A program made the position numbers and the translations under genes. From Polynucleobacter parvulilacunae (GTDB lineage Bacteria; Pseudomonadota; Gammaproteobacteria; Burkholderiales; Burkholderiaceae), in NCBI RefSeq assembly GCF_018881715.1, contig NZ_JACVPW010000001.1:583337-647336 (forward strand): a DNA stretch of 64,000 nt, read 5' to 3'. This document shows, piece after piece, positions 1 to 13,454 of this stretch; position 1 is the first letter of the stretch, and every line of letters begins with the position of its first letter. The notes under the pieces are model-generated. The model had not been told where the DNA came from. It ran no database searches and saw only the letters and a list, made by a program, of their open reading frames with translations.

Positions 1-570
1 GCCGTGTTTGACCACTTCTGCAAGTCCAGCAGAAAGCTCTCTTGGAGGGAGAGTCTTTAAAGTGTTGAGATCGGCAATGACGGCAGCTGGTTGATGAAAG
101 GCGCCGATCATGTTTTTGCCGAGCGGGTGATTGATGCCGGTCTTACCACCAACCGATGAGTCGACTTGAGCAAGCAATGTAGTAGGCACCTGAATAAACC
201 GAATGCCACGCATAAAGCTAGCCGCAGCAAATCCAGTCATATCGCCAATAACCCCACCACCCAAGGCAACAAGCATGGTTTGGCGATCAGCACCAAACTT
301 TAAAAGATCATCAAAAATTAACTGAAGATTTTTCCAGTCCTTATAAGACTCACCATCAGGCAGAACGATTGTTCTAACGGGTTTGCCAAAGGTATTCAGT
401 GTTTTGGTTAGGCGCTCGGCATACAGCGGGGCAACTGTAGTATTGCTAACGATGTAGATGGAGGTGGCTTTTTCACAGGCACTAAATAGGCTTGCTTGCT
501 CAATCAAATCGGTGCCAATGTAAATTGGATAACTGCGATTACCGAGATCAACTTCAAGTATTTTCATCAT
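1..570 (-). CDS. aroB: 3-dehydroquinate synthase (3' end cut by window edge)
   Basis: Second step of the shikimate pathway: NAD-dependent cyclisation of DAHP to 3-dehydroquinate in the cytoplasm. The first 190 codons are visible on the minus strand and the reading frame runs off the left edge. The N-terminus ([16 protein letters not shown]) is typical of AroB. The NAD-binding stretch [14 protein letters not shown] and the active-site segment [17 protein letters not shown] are both present and intact. Two consecutive ATG codons (570 and 567) compete as start; neither has a strong Shine-Dalgarno sequence. It follows aroK by 13 bases, so the two are surely co-transcribed with the upstream pilus-type genes. 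This aroK-aroB arrangement behind pilQ is classical in beta- and gammaproteobacteria. Confidence 0.96.
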   Translation of the reverse strand, partial: MMKILEVDLGNRSYPIYIGTDLIEQASLFSACEKATSIYIVSNTTVAPLYAERLTKTLNTFGKPVRTIVLPDGESYKDWKNLQLIFDDLLKFGADRQTMLVALGGGVIGDMTGFAAASFMRGIRFIQVPTTLLAQVDSSVGGKTGINHPLGKNMIGAFHQPAAVIADLNTLKTLPPRELSAGLAEVVKHG

Positions 571-583
571 ATTGCCAATGTAT

Positions 584-1108
584 TTAAGCAGAAAGTTCAA
601 GCTGCATGATTAAGGTGTTGACCAATTGATTGACGCTGGGCTTTCCAGTCTCAATCACATGGTCTGCGATTTCACGATAGAGCGGATCGCGAATCGCGTA
701 CAAATTTTCTAAAATCTTTTTTGCGTCACCGTTCTTAAGAAGAGGTCTGCCCTCTCCACCTTTAGTGCGATGCCAAAGCTCAATAGGATTTGCATGCAAA
801 TAAATAACGGTGCCATGTTCAGTTAATGCCTGGCGATTTTCTGGCAACAAAATAGCGCCCCCGCCGGTCGCCAAAATAATATCTTGCTCAGCAGTGATTT
901 CACGAATGGCTTGTGCCTCTCTTTTGCGAAAACCTTCTTCACCTTCCATCTCAAAGATGACGGGAATTTTTACGCCGCAACGCTCTTCGATTACATGGTC
1001 AGCATCTAGAAAACGACGCCCCAATTTTTTTGCTAAGACTTTTCCGACGGTCGACTTCCCGGCGCCCATTAGGCCGATTAGAAAGATATTGTTTGTCGGA
1101 GAGTTCAC
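584..1108 (-). CDS. aroK: Shikimate kinase
   Basis: Phosphorylates shikimate at the 3-hydroxyl with ATP, fifth step of the chorismate pathway. The 174-residue length is normal. The Walker A loop GLMGAGKST lies at about residues 12-20, the shikimate-binding Asp in DADHVIEE follows, and the GGG motif of ATGGGAILL and the lid Arg in EGRPLL are present. The frame opens with GTG (1106-1108), the only start that keeps the beta strand before the P-loop. It sits 12 bases after the secretin gene and 13 bases before aroB, so translation is probably coupled along one transcript. Chorismate from this pathway feeds the trp genes at the other end of the window. Confidence 0.97.
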   Translation of the reverse strand: MNSPTNNIFLIGLMGAGKSTVGKVLAKKLGRRFLDADHVIEERCGVKIPVIFEMEGEEGFRKREAQAIREITAEQDIILATGGGAILLPENRQALTEHGTVIYLHANPIELWHRTKGGEGRPLLKNGDAKKILENLYAIRDPLYREIADHVIETGKPSVNQLVNTLIMQLELSA

Positions 1109-1120
1109 CCTTCGATTTTA

Positions 1121-2242
1121 TTAGGGTTTGTCGAGAACGGTCGGGGTTAAGAAGACCAATAGCTCAGTTTTGTCCTGCAACTTCGATTTATGGCGAAAAA
1201 AATGGCCAATGAGGGGTATGTCCCCCAATAAAGGAATTTTGACTTCGTCCTCACGTTCAGTTGTTTGGAATATGCCCCCAATGATGGCTGTTCCGCCGTT
1301 TTCAACAGTCACCTCTGAACTTAGGCTTTTGGTATCAATTGCATAACCTTGCTCCGTTTTCATGCCTACAGTGTCTTTGTTGATGCCGACTAGCATTGAA
1401 ATCTTTCCATCTGGATGAATTTTTGGAAGAACCTCAAGGCGCAGGTTTGCCTTCCTAAATTGCAATTTGCTGCCATTTTGATTCGAGGTCTGATATGGCA
1501 GCTCTGTTCCCTGCTCAATCGTGGCCTTGACTTGGTCGCCAGTCATGATTCGAGGATTTGAAAGAATTTTTCCCTGACCTTCGGATTCAAGTGCAGAAAG
1601 TTCTGCCTGAAGGATCCGGCTAGCATTTTTAGAGACTAGGGTTGCAGCCATGGACGCCGGATTAAACCCGCTTAATCCAGCGCCGCCCAAATCGATATTC
1701 CCGATCAGTTTTTGATCTGCATTACCGCCAATGCCATTGGCCTGATAGCCCAGCTTGACACCGAGCTCGCGGGCAAAGCGCTCATCTGCTTCGACAATGC
1801 GTGCCTCTATCAGAATTTGTCTTGGGCTATTTATGTGATCCCCGCCAAAAGGCAGGGCAGCATCCTCGCGCCTGAATTTTTGAAAGGCCAAAATCTCTGC
1901 ATGCGGTCCAATCCAGTAGATTTCGCCATTGCGGACGAGTCGCAATCCACGACTTGCCAGGATGGAGTGAAGGGCGGTTTGCCATGGGGTATTTCTAAGA
2001 TCAATTGAAACTCTCCCCTTAATTGACTCGCTTAATAAAAAATTGGTATTACCCAATTTCGCCATGGCTTCTAAAAGTTCGGTTATTTCAATATCAGTAA
2101 ATTGCAGGCTAATAGGGTTCAGAAAATGATTTTGTGAGGTTGGATTTCCTGCTGCATTGCTGGTCGACAAAAGCATCAGCATTGCCAACCAAATCCAGAA
2201 TGGTTTTAAGTATTTTTGGATGTATTTTGCGATAAGCTTCAT
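1121..2242 (-). CDS. pilQ: Short PilQ-like secretin
   Basis: Outer-membrane secretin of the type IV pilus/competence (or type II secretion) superfamily. I place the start at the ATG 2240-2242, which overlaps the upstream stop as ATGA and gives a signal peptide (about residues 1-30, MLMLLSTSNA at its end). A longer frame to 2329 exists but adds 29 residues before the signal peptide. Residues about 44-114 form an STN domain (LLEAMAKLGNTNFLL). The secretin core starts with RQILIEARIVEAD at 141 and ends with the barrel signature PLLGDIPLIGHFF and LLVFLTPTVL. Only about 25 residues separate the two, so the NolW/N1 subdomain and the AMIN domains of a full PilQ (about 700 residues) are missing. At 373 residues it is compact but has no internal stop. 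Neighbours aroK-aroB support a PilQ origin; the substrate is not inferable. Confidence 0.82.
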   Translation of the reverse strand: MKLIAKYIQKYLKPFWIWLAMLMLLSTSNAAGNPTSQNHFLNPISLQFTDIEITELLEAMAKLGNTNFLLSESIKGRVSIDLRNTPWQTALHSILASRGLRLVRNGEIYWIGPHAEILAFQKFRREDAALPFGGDHINSPRQILIEARIVEADERFARELGVKLGYQANGIGGNADQKLIGNIDLGGAGLSGFNPASMAATLVSKNASRILQAELSALESEGQGKILSNPRIMTGDQVKATIEQGTELPYQTSNQNGSKLQFRKANLRLEVLPKIHPDGKISMLVGINKDTVGMKTEQGYAIDTKSLSSEVTVENGGTAIIGGIFQTTEREDEVKIPLLGDIPLIGHFFRHKSKLQDKTELLVFLTPTVLDKP

Positions 2243-2967
2243 TCGCTTTTGGATGCTTTCAGGACAAGAGATTTGCCATGGGGGTGGGTGAAGGTGGCGA
2301 GCCCCTTTTCGATATTGCTTAGGCGCCAATCTCCCAGAACCTGCGCCCCCTTTTCAAAGACAAGATGGTTTTTGCCAGAATGGAAATAGGCTTTGTGAGA
2401 GGAGCCCATTTGAGATGTTCCTAGGTAGCGCCAGCGGCGCAACTCAGATTCATGATTGGGCGCTTGCGGCTTGTTAAATGCGCGGATTTCGGGCTTTTTA
2501 TCCTTTAAAGAGTGAATACTCACTTCTATTTCATCTATTGCCAAATATAGGGCATCTTGATCTTGATAAATTTCATCGCGCATAACAGCTATTTCCTTTT
2601 TCAGCTCAGAAATCTGTTTTTGAGATGTCTCGAGCGCGGTTTTAGATTCGTTGAGTAGGGTGTTATGGGCAATGAAAAAAGCAATGGCTGCGCCAATACA
2701 GACCACAATAAGGATGAGCGGTGCTACAAATCCTTGTAGGGAATTTTTGATTTGGATGTGGCTAAAGGGCTCAGCAAAGGGCTTGCCTTTGTTGGGAATT
2801 GGGGGTGTAGGCGAGGCGCCATGTTGGGGAGGTGGCTTACGAATTCCATGAGGATCGGGGATGGCGGGATCATCGCCCAGGTCGCTCAAAATTTCATCAA
2901 AGGATTGGCTGGAAATGTGGCGTGCAGGCATGCCCCCATTCTTCCGTTTTGAGAGGTGAAAATCCAT
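2239..2967 (-). CDS. Bitopic coiled-coil protein with PilP/GspC-like C-terminus
   Basis: A 242-residue protein directly upstream of the secretin, overlapping it by 4 bases. It has a cytoplasmic Pro-rich N-terminus (residues 1-75), one membrane segment (about 80-100, PLILIVVCIGAAIAFFIA), a coiled coil (about 104-155) and a small basic C-terminal domain (about 176-238). The C-terminal part (RRWRYLGTSQMG ... FEKGAQVLGDWRLSNIEKG) looks like the homology region of PilP/GspC proteins, which dock on secretins, while the TM plus coiled-coil resembles PilN/PilO. I therefore infer that one protein replaces several inner-membrane alignment subunits; no pilM, pilN, pilO or separate pilP is present between here and mrcA. 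The assignment rests on architecture and context, not on clear family identity. An alternative start is Met13. Confidence 0.6.
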   Translation of the reverse strand: MDFHLSKRKNGGMPARHISSQSFDEILSDLGDDPAIPDPHGIRKPPPQHGASPTPPIPNKGKPFAEPFSHIQIKNSLQGFVAPLILIVVCIGAAIAFFIAHNTLLNESKTALETSQKQISELKKEIAVMRDEIYQDQDALYLAIDEIEVSIHSLKDKKPEIRAFNKPQAPNHESELRRWRYLGTSQMGSSHKAYFHSGKNHLVFEKGAQVLGDWRLSNIEKGLATFTHPHGKSLVLKASKSE

Positions 2968-3069
2968 CAGCCTAAATTGAAGCCTGTGTCAGAAATAGCG
3001 ATCGCACTAGCCGTAAAACAAGGGTTTTTATCTTTTGGGAAAATTACTTAAAGAGACTACTAAGCACCC

Positions 3070-3075
3070 TATAAT
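3070..3075 (+). promoter_or_regulatory. -10 hexamer before mrcA
   Basis: A perfect TATAAT ends 8 bases before the mrcA ATG. A weak -35 (CTTAAA, 3047-3052) sits 17 bases upstream. If used, transcription would start at or within two bases of the start codon, giving a leaderless or nearly leaderless message. No convincing Shine-Dalgarno sequence precedes the ATG. Confidence 0.45.
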
Positions 3076-3083
3076 TTGGACAT

Positions 3084-5420
3084 ATGGCCTTACCTCCAAA
3101 AGACAAGCCGCCGCTCAATCAGCGTCCCATTCGCCCTTCCGATAGACGCCCTCGGCAGACACGGGCCCAGCCTGGCTTGCCACGCAAGAATTCAAGCAAT
3201 CCATTAGTCAAAGCTTTGCTAATTATTGGCGTTGTTTTTGCATTGGTGATTACTTTGTTAATGGGCTATGCATTTTTAGTAGCAAAGCCTAACCTTCCTA
3301 AGATCTCCGCTTTAACGGATTACAACCCAAAGACTCCGTTAAGAATTTACACGGCAGATAAGGTTTTGATTGGCGAGTTTGGTGAAGAGCGCCGCAAGGT
3401 AATCCCTCTAAATGAAATTCCGCAAAGCATGCGTAATGCTGTTTTAGCAATTGAGGATGACCGCTTCTACTCTCACGGTGGCGTTGACTACGTCGGCATA
3501 TTGCGTGCAGCGGTAACCAATTTACGCGGCCACTTGTCACAGGGCGCCTCTACTATCACGATGCAGGTGGCGCGCAACTTCTTCCTTAGCAATGAGAAAA
3601 CCTTTAGTAGAAAAATTTATGAAGTACTGCTTGCATGGGAAATTGAATCTCAATTAACTAAAGATAAGATTCTGGAAATCTACATGAACCAGATTTTCTT
3701 GGGACAGCGGGCTTATGGCTTTTCAAGCGCGGCCCAGATTTACTTTGGCATTGAATTAAAGGATATCAGCATTGCCCAGTCTGCAATGCTGGCCGGTCTA
3801 CCAAAGGCACCGTCAGCCTATAACCCAGTTAGTAATTTCCGTCGCGCCAAGATTCGCCAAGAGTATATTCTTCAACGAATGCGCGATCTGGGCTACATCA
3901 CGCCAGAGGAGTACCAAAAGGCGATGATTGAAGAATTGCATATTCGCGGCTTAGGCAATGAGTTTGCTGTTCGAGCCGACTTCCCGGCCGAGATGGTTCG
4001 TCAATTGCTCTTTACTCAATATGGCGAGGCTATTTATTCTCAGGGTATCGATGTTTACACCACCATCTTGAAGGCTGATCAAGACGCTGCATATAAAGCA
4101 GTCCGCCGTGGAATTTTTGAATACGACTTACGTCATGCTTATCGTGGCCCAGAAGGCTTTATTGACCTTCCAGAAGACTCTGTGAAGCGCCAGCGCGCGA
4201 TTGACGAGGCCTTACTTGCTTACCCACAGTTAGATGATCTGCAGTCCGGTGTTGTTCTTGATGTAAAGCCAAAAGAAATGCAGGTCATGATTTCCACTGG
4301 TGACACTATCACTATTAAAGGTGATGGTATGAAGTTGGCGGCCGCATCTATTACTGATAGCACTCAACCTAAGAAGCGCTTGCGTCCTGGCGCAGTTGTG
4401 CGTTTGTTATCAGACGGAGGTGTTTGGAAGCTTGCTCAGTTGCCACAAGTTGAGGCTGCCTTTGTGTCCATGAACGCAGAGACGGGTGCAATCCTATCTC
4501 TAGTAGGCGGCTTTGATTTCCGTCGCAATCAATTCAACCACGTCACACAAGCTTTGCGTCAACCAGGCTCCTCGTTTAAGCCATTCATTTATGCGGCAGC
4601 TATTGAAAAAGGCTTTACACCGAGCACGATGGTGAACGATGCTCCTTTATCCATTGGTAGCATGGAAACAGGAAGCCAAGCTTGGGAGCCAAAAAACTAC
4701 GATGGTAAATATGACGGCATGATGCGTTTGCGTAATGCATTAGCAAAATCTAAGAACTTAGTTTCTGTTCGGATCATTCGCGCCATCGGCCCTTCATATG
4801 CACAAGAATATATTCAGCGTTTTGGCTTTGAGCCTGAGAAACATCCTCCTTACTTAACAATGGCACTGGGTGCAGGCTCTGTAACCCCACTACAGATGGC
4901 TTCTGCATATAGCGTATTTGCAAATGGCGGCTATCGTGTAGATCCATTCTTAATTGACAAGATGGTTGACTCTAAAGGTACCGTGATGTTTGAGGCGAAG
5001 CCAACTCGTGTAGGCGAGGATGCGCCTCGCGTATTGGATGCTCGCACTGCATTTGTAATGGACAGTATGTTGCAAGAAGTTACCAAGACCGGTACCGCAG
5101 CCTCAGCGCGAGCTAAGTTGGGGCGCAGTGACATTGCGGGTAAAACGGGTACCACTAACGATTCTCACGATGCTTGGTTTGCGGGCTACAACCCCAAAGT
5201 AGTTGCGATTGCGTGGATTGGTTTTGATAAACCTGCCAGCTTGGGTGATCGCGAGACTGGCGGCGGACTTGCTTTACCCATGTGGATTTCTTATATGTCG
5301 ACTGCATTAAAAGATAGTCCACAGATCTCGCGTGAAGTACCAAGCGGCGTAACCCAAGTCGATGGCGACTGGTTTATTCCAGACTTCTCAAATAATGGCG
5401 GTGTGCGCGAACTGCAATAG
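3084..5420 (+). CDS. mrcA: Penicillin-binding protein 1A
   Basis: Bifunctional class A PBP that polymerises lipid II and cross-links peptidoglycan in the periplasm. A Pro/Arg-rich cytoplasmic tail (residues 1-40) precedes a single signal anchor (about 45-68). The GT51 glycosyltransferase domain carries EDDRFYSHGGVDYVGILRA, with the catalytic Glu, and QGASTITMQVARN. The transpeptidase domain has SSFK (catalytic Ser), SKN and KTGT motifs, all intact. Length 778 is normal for PonA/MrcA. It is divergent from the pilus-type genes, the usual arrangement in betaproteobacteria. The start at 3084 is forced, because the next Met lies inside the membrane anchor. The RAYT transposase gene follows 12 bases downstream and may be read through from here. 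Confidence 0.97.
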   Translation: MALPPKDKPPLNQRPIRPSDRRPRQTRAQPGLPRKNSSNPLVKALLIIGVVFALVITLLMGYAFLVAKPNLPKISALTDYNPKTPLRIYTADKVLIGEFGEERRKVIPLNEIPQSMRNAVLAIEDDRFYSHGGVDYVGILRAAVTNLRGHLSQGASTITMQVARNFFLSNEKTFSRKIYEVLLAWEIESQLTKDKILEIYMNQIFLGQRAYGFSSAAQIYFGIELKDISIAQSAMLAGLPKAPSAYNPVSNFRRAKIRQEYILQRMRDLGYITPEEYQKAMIEELHIRGLGNEFAVRADFPAEMVRQLLFTQYGEAIYSQGIDVYTTILKADQDAAYKAVRRGIFEYDLRHAYRGPEGFIDLPEDSVKRQRAIDEALLAYPQLDDLQSGVVLDVKPKEMQVMISTGDTITIKGDGMKLAAASITDSTQPKKRLRPGAVVRLLSDGGVWKLAQLPQVEAAFVSMNAETGAILSLVGGFDFRRNQFNHVTQALRQPGSSFKPFIYAAAIEKGFTPSTMVNDAPLSIGSMETGSQAWEPKNYDGKYDGMMRLRNALAKSKNLVSVRIIRAIGPSYAQEYIQRFGFEPEKHPPYLTMALGAGSVTPLQMASAYSVFANGGYRVDPFLIDKMVDSKGTVMFEAKPTRVGEDAPRVLDARTAFVMDSMLQEVTKTGTAASARAKLGRSDIAGKTGTTNDSHDAWFAGYNPKVVAIAWIGFDKPASLGDRETGGGLALPMWISYMSTALKDSPQISREVPSGVTQVDGDWFIPDFSNNGGVRELQ

Positions 5421-5432
5421 TTCGTTTTTAGC

Positions 5433-6137
5433 ATGGCACGGCAAGCGCGCACAGTAATACCTGGTCAAGCAATGCATGTGATGGTTCGTGGCAATAATCG
5501 CGAAACCATTTTTTTTACCGATGAAGATCGCCGTACTTATTTAGAGTGGTTGCGTGAGGCAGCAAGGCAGTTTGGTTGTGCGGTTCACGCATTTGCGCTC
5601 ATGCCCAATCATGTGCATTTATTGCTAACCCCCCAAAATGAAGATTCGCTTGCTAAAACTATGCAGTCTCTTGGACGTCGTTATGCGCAATATTTCAATC
5701 AGCAGCAACGTCGTTCTGGAACCATTTGGGAAGGCAGATACCGCTCGTCACTCATTGATCCTGATTATTTTCTGCGTTGCCAACGTTATATAGAACTCAA
5801 TCCAGTCAGGGCTGGATATGAATCTAACCCCCAAAGCTCGACTTGGACTAGTTTTGCAACACATATTGGCGGCAATGCTGAGCCTTGGTTGGTAGACCAC
5901 CAGCACTTTTGGAAGTTAGGTAATACCCCTTTTGAAAGGCAGATGAGCTGGTCTAACTTTGTAAAAGAGGGCGCCCCTCACTGGGAGGATCGCCAAATTA
6001 CAGAATCCCTCATACGATCCAAGCCCTGGGTCAGCGATATTTATGCCAAAAAGCTCTTTAAGGATGCTCCTGAGTTAGCGCTTATTCGTCACCGCGGCCG
6101 CCCTAGAAAAATAAATACAGTAAATTCAAGAACTTAG
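5433..6137 (+). CDS. REP-associated tyrosine transposase (RAYT, Y1_Tnp family)
   Basis: Single-strand DNA endonuclease of the IS200/IS605-like Y1 HUH superfamily, the branch that handles REP palindromes. The N-terminus ARQARTVIPGQAMHVMVRGN is characteristic. The HUH motif is in ALMPNHVHLLL. The segment RSGTIWEGRYRSSLIDPDYF and the candidate catalytic-tyrosine helix FLRCQRYIELNPVRAGY follow. The C-terminal extension (about residues 155-234) ends basic (HRGRPRKINTVNS). Length 234 is normal and no frameshift is visible. It is unusually close to mrcA (12 bases). A hairpin (6151-6170) and an imperfect palindrome with the GACTCTGTCCCC motif (6184-6244) follow the stop codon. RAYTs are usually single-copy, domesticated chromosomal genes rather than active insertion sequences. 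Confidence 0.93.
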   Translation: MARQARTVIPGQAMHVMVRGNNRETIFFTDEDRRTYLEWLREAARQFGCAVHAFALMPNHVHLLLTPQNEDSLAKTMQSLGRRYAQYFNQQQRRSGTIWEGRYRSSLIDPDYFLRCQRYIELNPVRAGYESNPQSSTWTSFATHIGGNAEPWLVDHQHFWKLGNTPFERQMSWSNFVKEGAPHWEDRQITESLIRSKPWVSDIYAKKLFKDAPELALIRHRGRPRKINTVNSRT

Positions 6138-6150
6138 ATAGATTTAAGCT

Positions 6151-6170
6151 CCCCTGAAGTTTAAAAGGGG
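6151..6170. repeat. Small hairpin after RAYT gene
   Basis: CCCCT (6151-6155) pairs with AGGGG (6166-6170) across a 10-base loop. It lies 13 bases after the RAYT stop. There is no T-run after it, so I read it as part of the RAYT-associated repeat rather than as a terminator, though weak termination is possible. Confidence 0.4.
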
Positions 6171-6183
6171 TATTGAATCTAGC

Positions 6184-6244
6184 GACTCTGTCCCCATATA
6201 TAGAATTCATATTGGTGCGACATCTAAATAAATGGGACAGACTC
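6184..6244. repeat. RAYT-associated imperfect inverted repeat (REP/BIME-like)
   Basis: Left arm GACTCTGTCCCCAT (6184-6197) and right arm ATGGGACAGACTC (6232-6244) are inverted copies with one mismatch and a one-base length difference, separated by 34 bases. The position 46 bases after a RAYT gene fits the known habit of these transposases to sit beside their cognate palindromes. I did not see another copy of the motif in this window. Confidence 0.6.
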
Positions 6245-6256
6245 ATTTTATTTCTA

Positions 6257-6285
6257 TTGCATCGGTGTGGGTATTCACCTATATT
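6257..6285 (+). promoter_or_regulatory. sigma70 promoter of gltBD
   Basis: TTGCAT (6257-6262), a 17-base spacer and TATATT (6280-6285) make a good sigma70 promoter. The expected transcription start near 6292 leaves about 40 bases of leader before the gltB ATG. It rules out the longer in-frame start at 6173. The spacer contains the small palindrome GGTGtgggtattCACC, a possible repressor site. Confidence 0.65.
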
Positions 6286-6331
6286 GGATCCTCCAAAAGT
6301 AATCAGGCCTTTGTCGCCCCTCGGAAATACT

Positions 6332-11077
<4,746 letters not shown>

Positions 11078-11128
11078 ATCACTTAATCAATATAGATAGA
11101 CATTAAGAAAAGATACTGAGGATTCGAT

Positions 11129-12592
11129 ATGGGTAAGGTCACTGGATTTATGGAGTTTGAGCGCGTTGGTGAAACGTACGAAGCGCCGGTTAAACGTCTA
11201 CATCACTACAAAGAGTTTGTTGCCGCTTTAACTGACGAAGAAGCGAAGGTTCAGGGTGCACGTTGTATGGATTGCGGCATTCCGTTTTGTAATAACGGCT
11301 GCCCAGTGAACAACATCATTCCTGACTTTAATGACTTGGTCTTTCATGATGATTGGAAGAATGCATTGGATGTTTTGCAATCGACTAATAACTTCCCGGA
11401 GTTTACTGGCCGTATTTGCCCAGCGCCTTGTGAAGCTGCTTGCACTCTTGGTATCAACAGCACTGCGGTTGGCATCAAATCTATTGAGCATGCCATCATT
11501 GATAAGGGTTGGGAGAGTGGTTGGGTGAAGCCGCAACCACCTAAGACTAAGACTGGCAAGAAAGTAGCGGTTGTTGGTGGCGGTCCAGCAGGTATGGCGG
11601 CTGCACAGCAATTGGCTCGTGTTGGTCATGACGTAACTGTGTTTGAAAAGAACGATCGCGTTGGTGGCTTGCTTCGTTACGGTATTCCTGATTTCAAAAT
11701 GGAAAAGTGGTTAATTGATCGTCGCGTTGAGCAGATGCAAGCTGAAGGCGTGAAGTTTGAGACAGGCGTTTTTGTTGGTAAAGAGGCGATTGGTGCTGAA
11801 GTAAAAAATTACTCCACTAAGACAGTTTCTCCTGAACAGTTGATGAAAGATTTTGATGCTGTTGTTATCACTGGTGGTGCAGAGCAGCCACGTGATTTGC
11901 CAGTTCCTGGCCGTGAATTGGCTGGCGTACATTACGCATTGGAATTCTTGATTCCGCAGAACAAAGAAAATGCAGGCGACTTTAAAAATGAAATTCGTGC
12001 AACCGATAAGCATGTAGTCGTTATTGGTGGTGGTGATACTGGTTCTGATTGCGTTGGTACTTCAAACCGTCACGGCGCCACCAAAATTACTCAGTTTGAA
12101 TTACTCCCACAGCCTCCAGAAGTAGAGAACAAGCCTTTGGTATGGCCTTACTGGCCAACTAAGTTGCGCACCTCTTCATCTCATGAAGAAGGTTGTGATC
12201 GTGACTGGTCTGTTGGAACTAAGCGTTTTGAAGGCAAAAACGGCAAAGTTGAGAAACTGATTGGTGTTCGCTTGGAGTGGAAGGACGGCAAGATGGCAGA
12301 AGTGCCAAACTCTGAGTTTGAGATCAAGGCAGATTTAGTACTTTTAGCAATGGGCTTTGTTTCACCAGTTCAGCAAGTACTCAATGCATTTGGTGTTGAG
12401 AAAGATGCTCGCGGTAATGCAAAAGCGACTGTAGACGGTCAAAATGCCTATCAAACGAACGTTCCTAAGGTATTTGCTGCGGGCGATATGCGCCGTGGAC
12501 AGTCTTTGGTTGTTTGGGCGATTCGCGAAGGTCGTCAATGCGCCCGTTCAGTAGACGAGTATTTAATGGGGTCTTCTGTTTTACCTCGATAA
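11129..12592 (+). CDS. gltD: Glutamate synthase (NADPH) small subunit
   Basis: Beta subunit of GOGAT: oxidises NADPH by FAD and passes electrons through 4Fe-4S clusters to GltB. The N-terminal cluster-binding domain has [14 protein letters not shown] and [15 protein letters not shown]. The FAD dinucleotide fold [16 protein letters not shown] starts near residue 150. The NADPH fold [13 protein letters not shown] lies near residue 305, and the C-terminal FAD contact is in [21 protein letters not shown]. Length 487 is standard. GAGGA lies a few bases before the ATG. The mla genes begin only 10 bases after the stop, so gltBD transcription may run into them. Confidence 0.98.
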   Translation: MGKVTGFMEFERVGETYEAPVKRLHHYKEFVAALTDEEAKVQGARCMDCGIPFCNNGCPVNNIIPDFNDLVFHDDWKNALDVLQSTNNFPEFTGRICPAPCEAACTLGINSTAVGIKSIEHAIIDKGWESGWVKPQPPKTKTGKKVAVVGGGPAGMAAAQQLARVGHDVTVFEKNDRVGGLLRYGIPDFKMEKWLIDRRVEQMQAEGVKFETGVFVGKEAIGAEVKNYSTKTVSPEQLMKDFDAVVITGGAEQPRDLPVPGRELAGVHYALEFLIPQNKENAGDFKNEIRATDKHVVVIGGGDTGSDCVGTSNRHGATKITQFELLPQPPEVENKPLVWPYWPTKLRTSSSHEEGCDRDWSVGTKRFEGKNGKVEKLIGVRLEWKDGKMAEVPNSEFEIKADLVLLAMGFVSPVQQVLNAFGVEKDARGNAKATVDGQNAYQTNVPKVFAAGDMRRGQSLVVWAIREGRQCARSVDEYLMGSSVLPR

Positions 12593-12602
12593 TGTCGGGG
12601 AT

Positions 12603-13454
12603 ATGAACAGTGGTCAGCCAAATTCCTTGGATGTAAGCAAGCAAGCTGCGGGTGAAGTTGTCGTCTCGATCAAAGACGTCAACTTTTCCTACGCTCCAGG
12701 CGAGCGGCAGATTTTGTCGGGACTCAATATGGAGTTTCGACGCGGTCAAGTAGTTGCTGTAATGGGCGGCTCGGGTTGCGGTAAGACCACCATTCTTCGT
12801 TTGATTGGCGGTCAATACAACGCACAGTCAGGACAAGTTCTTTTTGAAGGCCAGGACATTGGCAAGATGAGTGGCGCTGAGTTAATGGCTGCTCGTCGTC
12901 GCATGGGGATGCTTTTTCAGTTTGGCGCTTTATTCACTGATCTTAGTGTTTTTGAAAACGTTGCCTTTCCATTGCGTGAACACACTGACCTTAGCGAAGA
13001 ATTATTGCGTTCACTTGTATTAATGAAACTCAATGCGGTAGGTTTGCGTGGGGCACGTGACTTGATGCCTTCACAAATTTCTGGTGGCATGGCAAGGCGT
13101 GTTGCGCTTGCAAGAGCAATTGCTTTAGATCCGCCGCTTATCATGTATGACGAGCCATTTGCTGGTCTTGATCCTATTTCTTTGGGCATTACCGCGCGCT
13201 TAATTCGCGATCTCAATAATGCCCTGGGAGCCACGAGTTTATTGGTTACACACGATGTGGAAGAGACTTTTGCGATTGCAGATTACGTCTATTTTATTGC
13301 AAATGGTCGCATTGGTGCAGAAGGAACTCCTGAGGAATTGAGTCGCTCCACAGATCCTTTCGTTAGACAGTTTTTAGATGCTGCGCCTGATGGTCCTGTG
13401 CCTTTCCATTACCCAGGAATAAGTTTGGCAGAAGATTTTGGAGTGGGTAATTGA
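12603..13454 (+). CDS. mlaF: Mla lipid transport ATPase
   Basis: Cytoplasmic ATPase of the MlaFEDB complex, which moves phospholipids between the inner membrane and the periplasmic carrier MlaC to keep the outer leaflet asymmetric. Walker A is GGSGCGKTT, the Q-loop is in MLFQFGALF, the degenerate signature is ISGGMARRVALARA and Walker B is LIMYDEPFAGLD; the H-loop is LLVTHDVEE. Length is 283, with an N-terminal extension of about 20 residues compared with E. coli MlaF. GGGGA precedes the ATG. It overlaps mlaE by 4 bases (ATGA). Confidence 0.95.
   Translation: MNSGQPNSLDVSKQAAGEVVVSIKDVNFSYAPGERQILSGLNMEFRRGQVVAVMGGSGCGKTTILRLIGGQYNAQSGQVLFEGQDIGKMSGAELMAARRRMGMLFQFGALFTDLSVFENVAFPLREHTDLSEELLRSLVLMKLNAVGLRGARDLMPSQISGGMARRVALARAIALDPPLIMYDEPFAGLDPISLGITARLIRDLNNALGATSLLVTHDVEETFAIADYVYFIANGRIGAEGTPEELSRSTDPFVRQFLDAAPDGPVPFHYPGISLAEDFGVGN

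Noticed and set aside
6173..6331. 53-codon N-terminal extension of gltB
   Set aside because: It would translate through the RAYT palindrome and lies upstream of the promoter at 6257-6285. The extension has no family counterpart and the normal propeptide begins at 6332.
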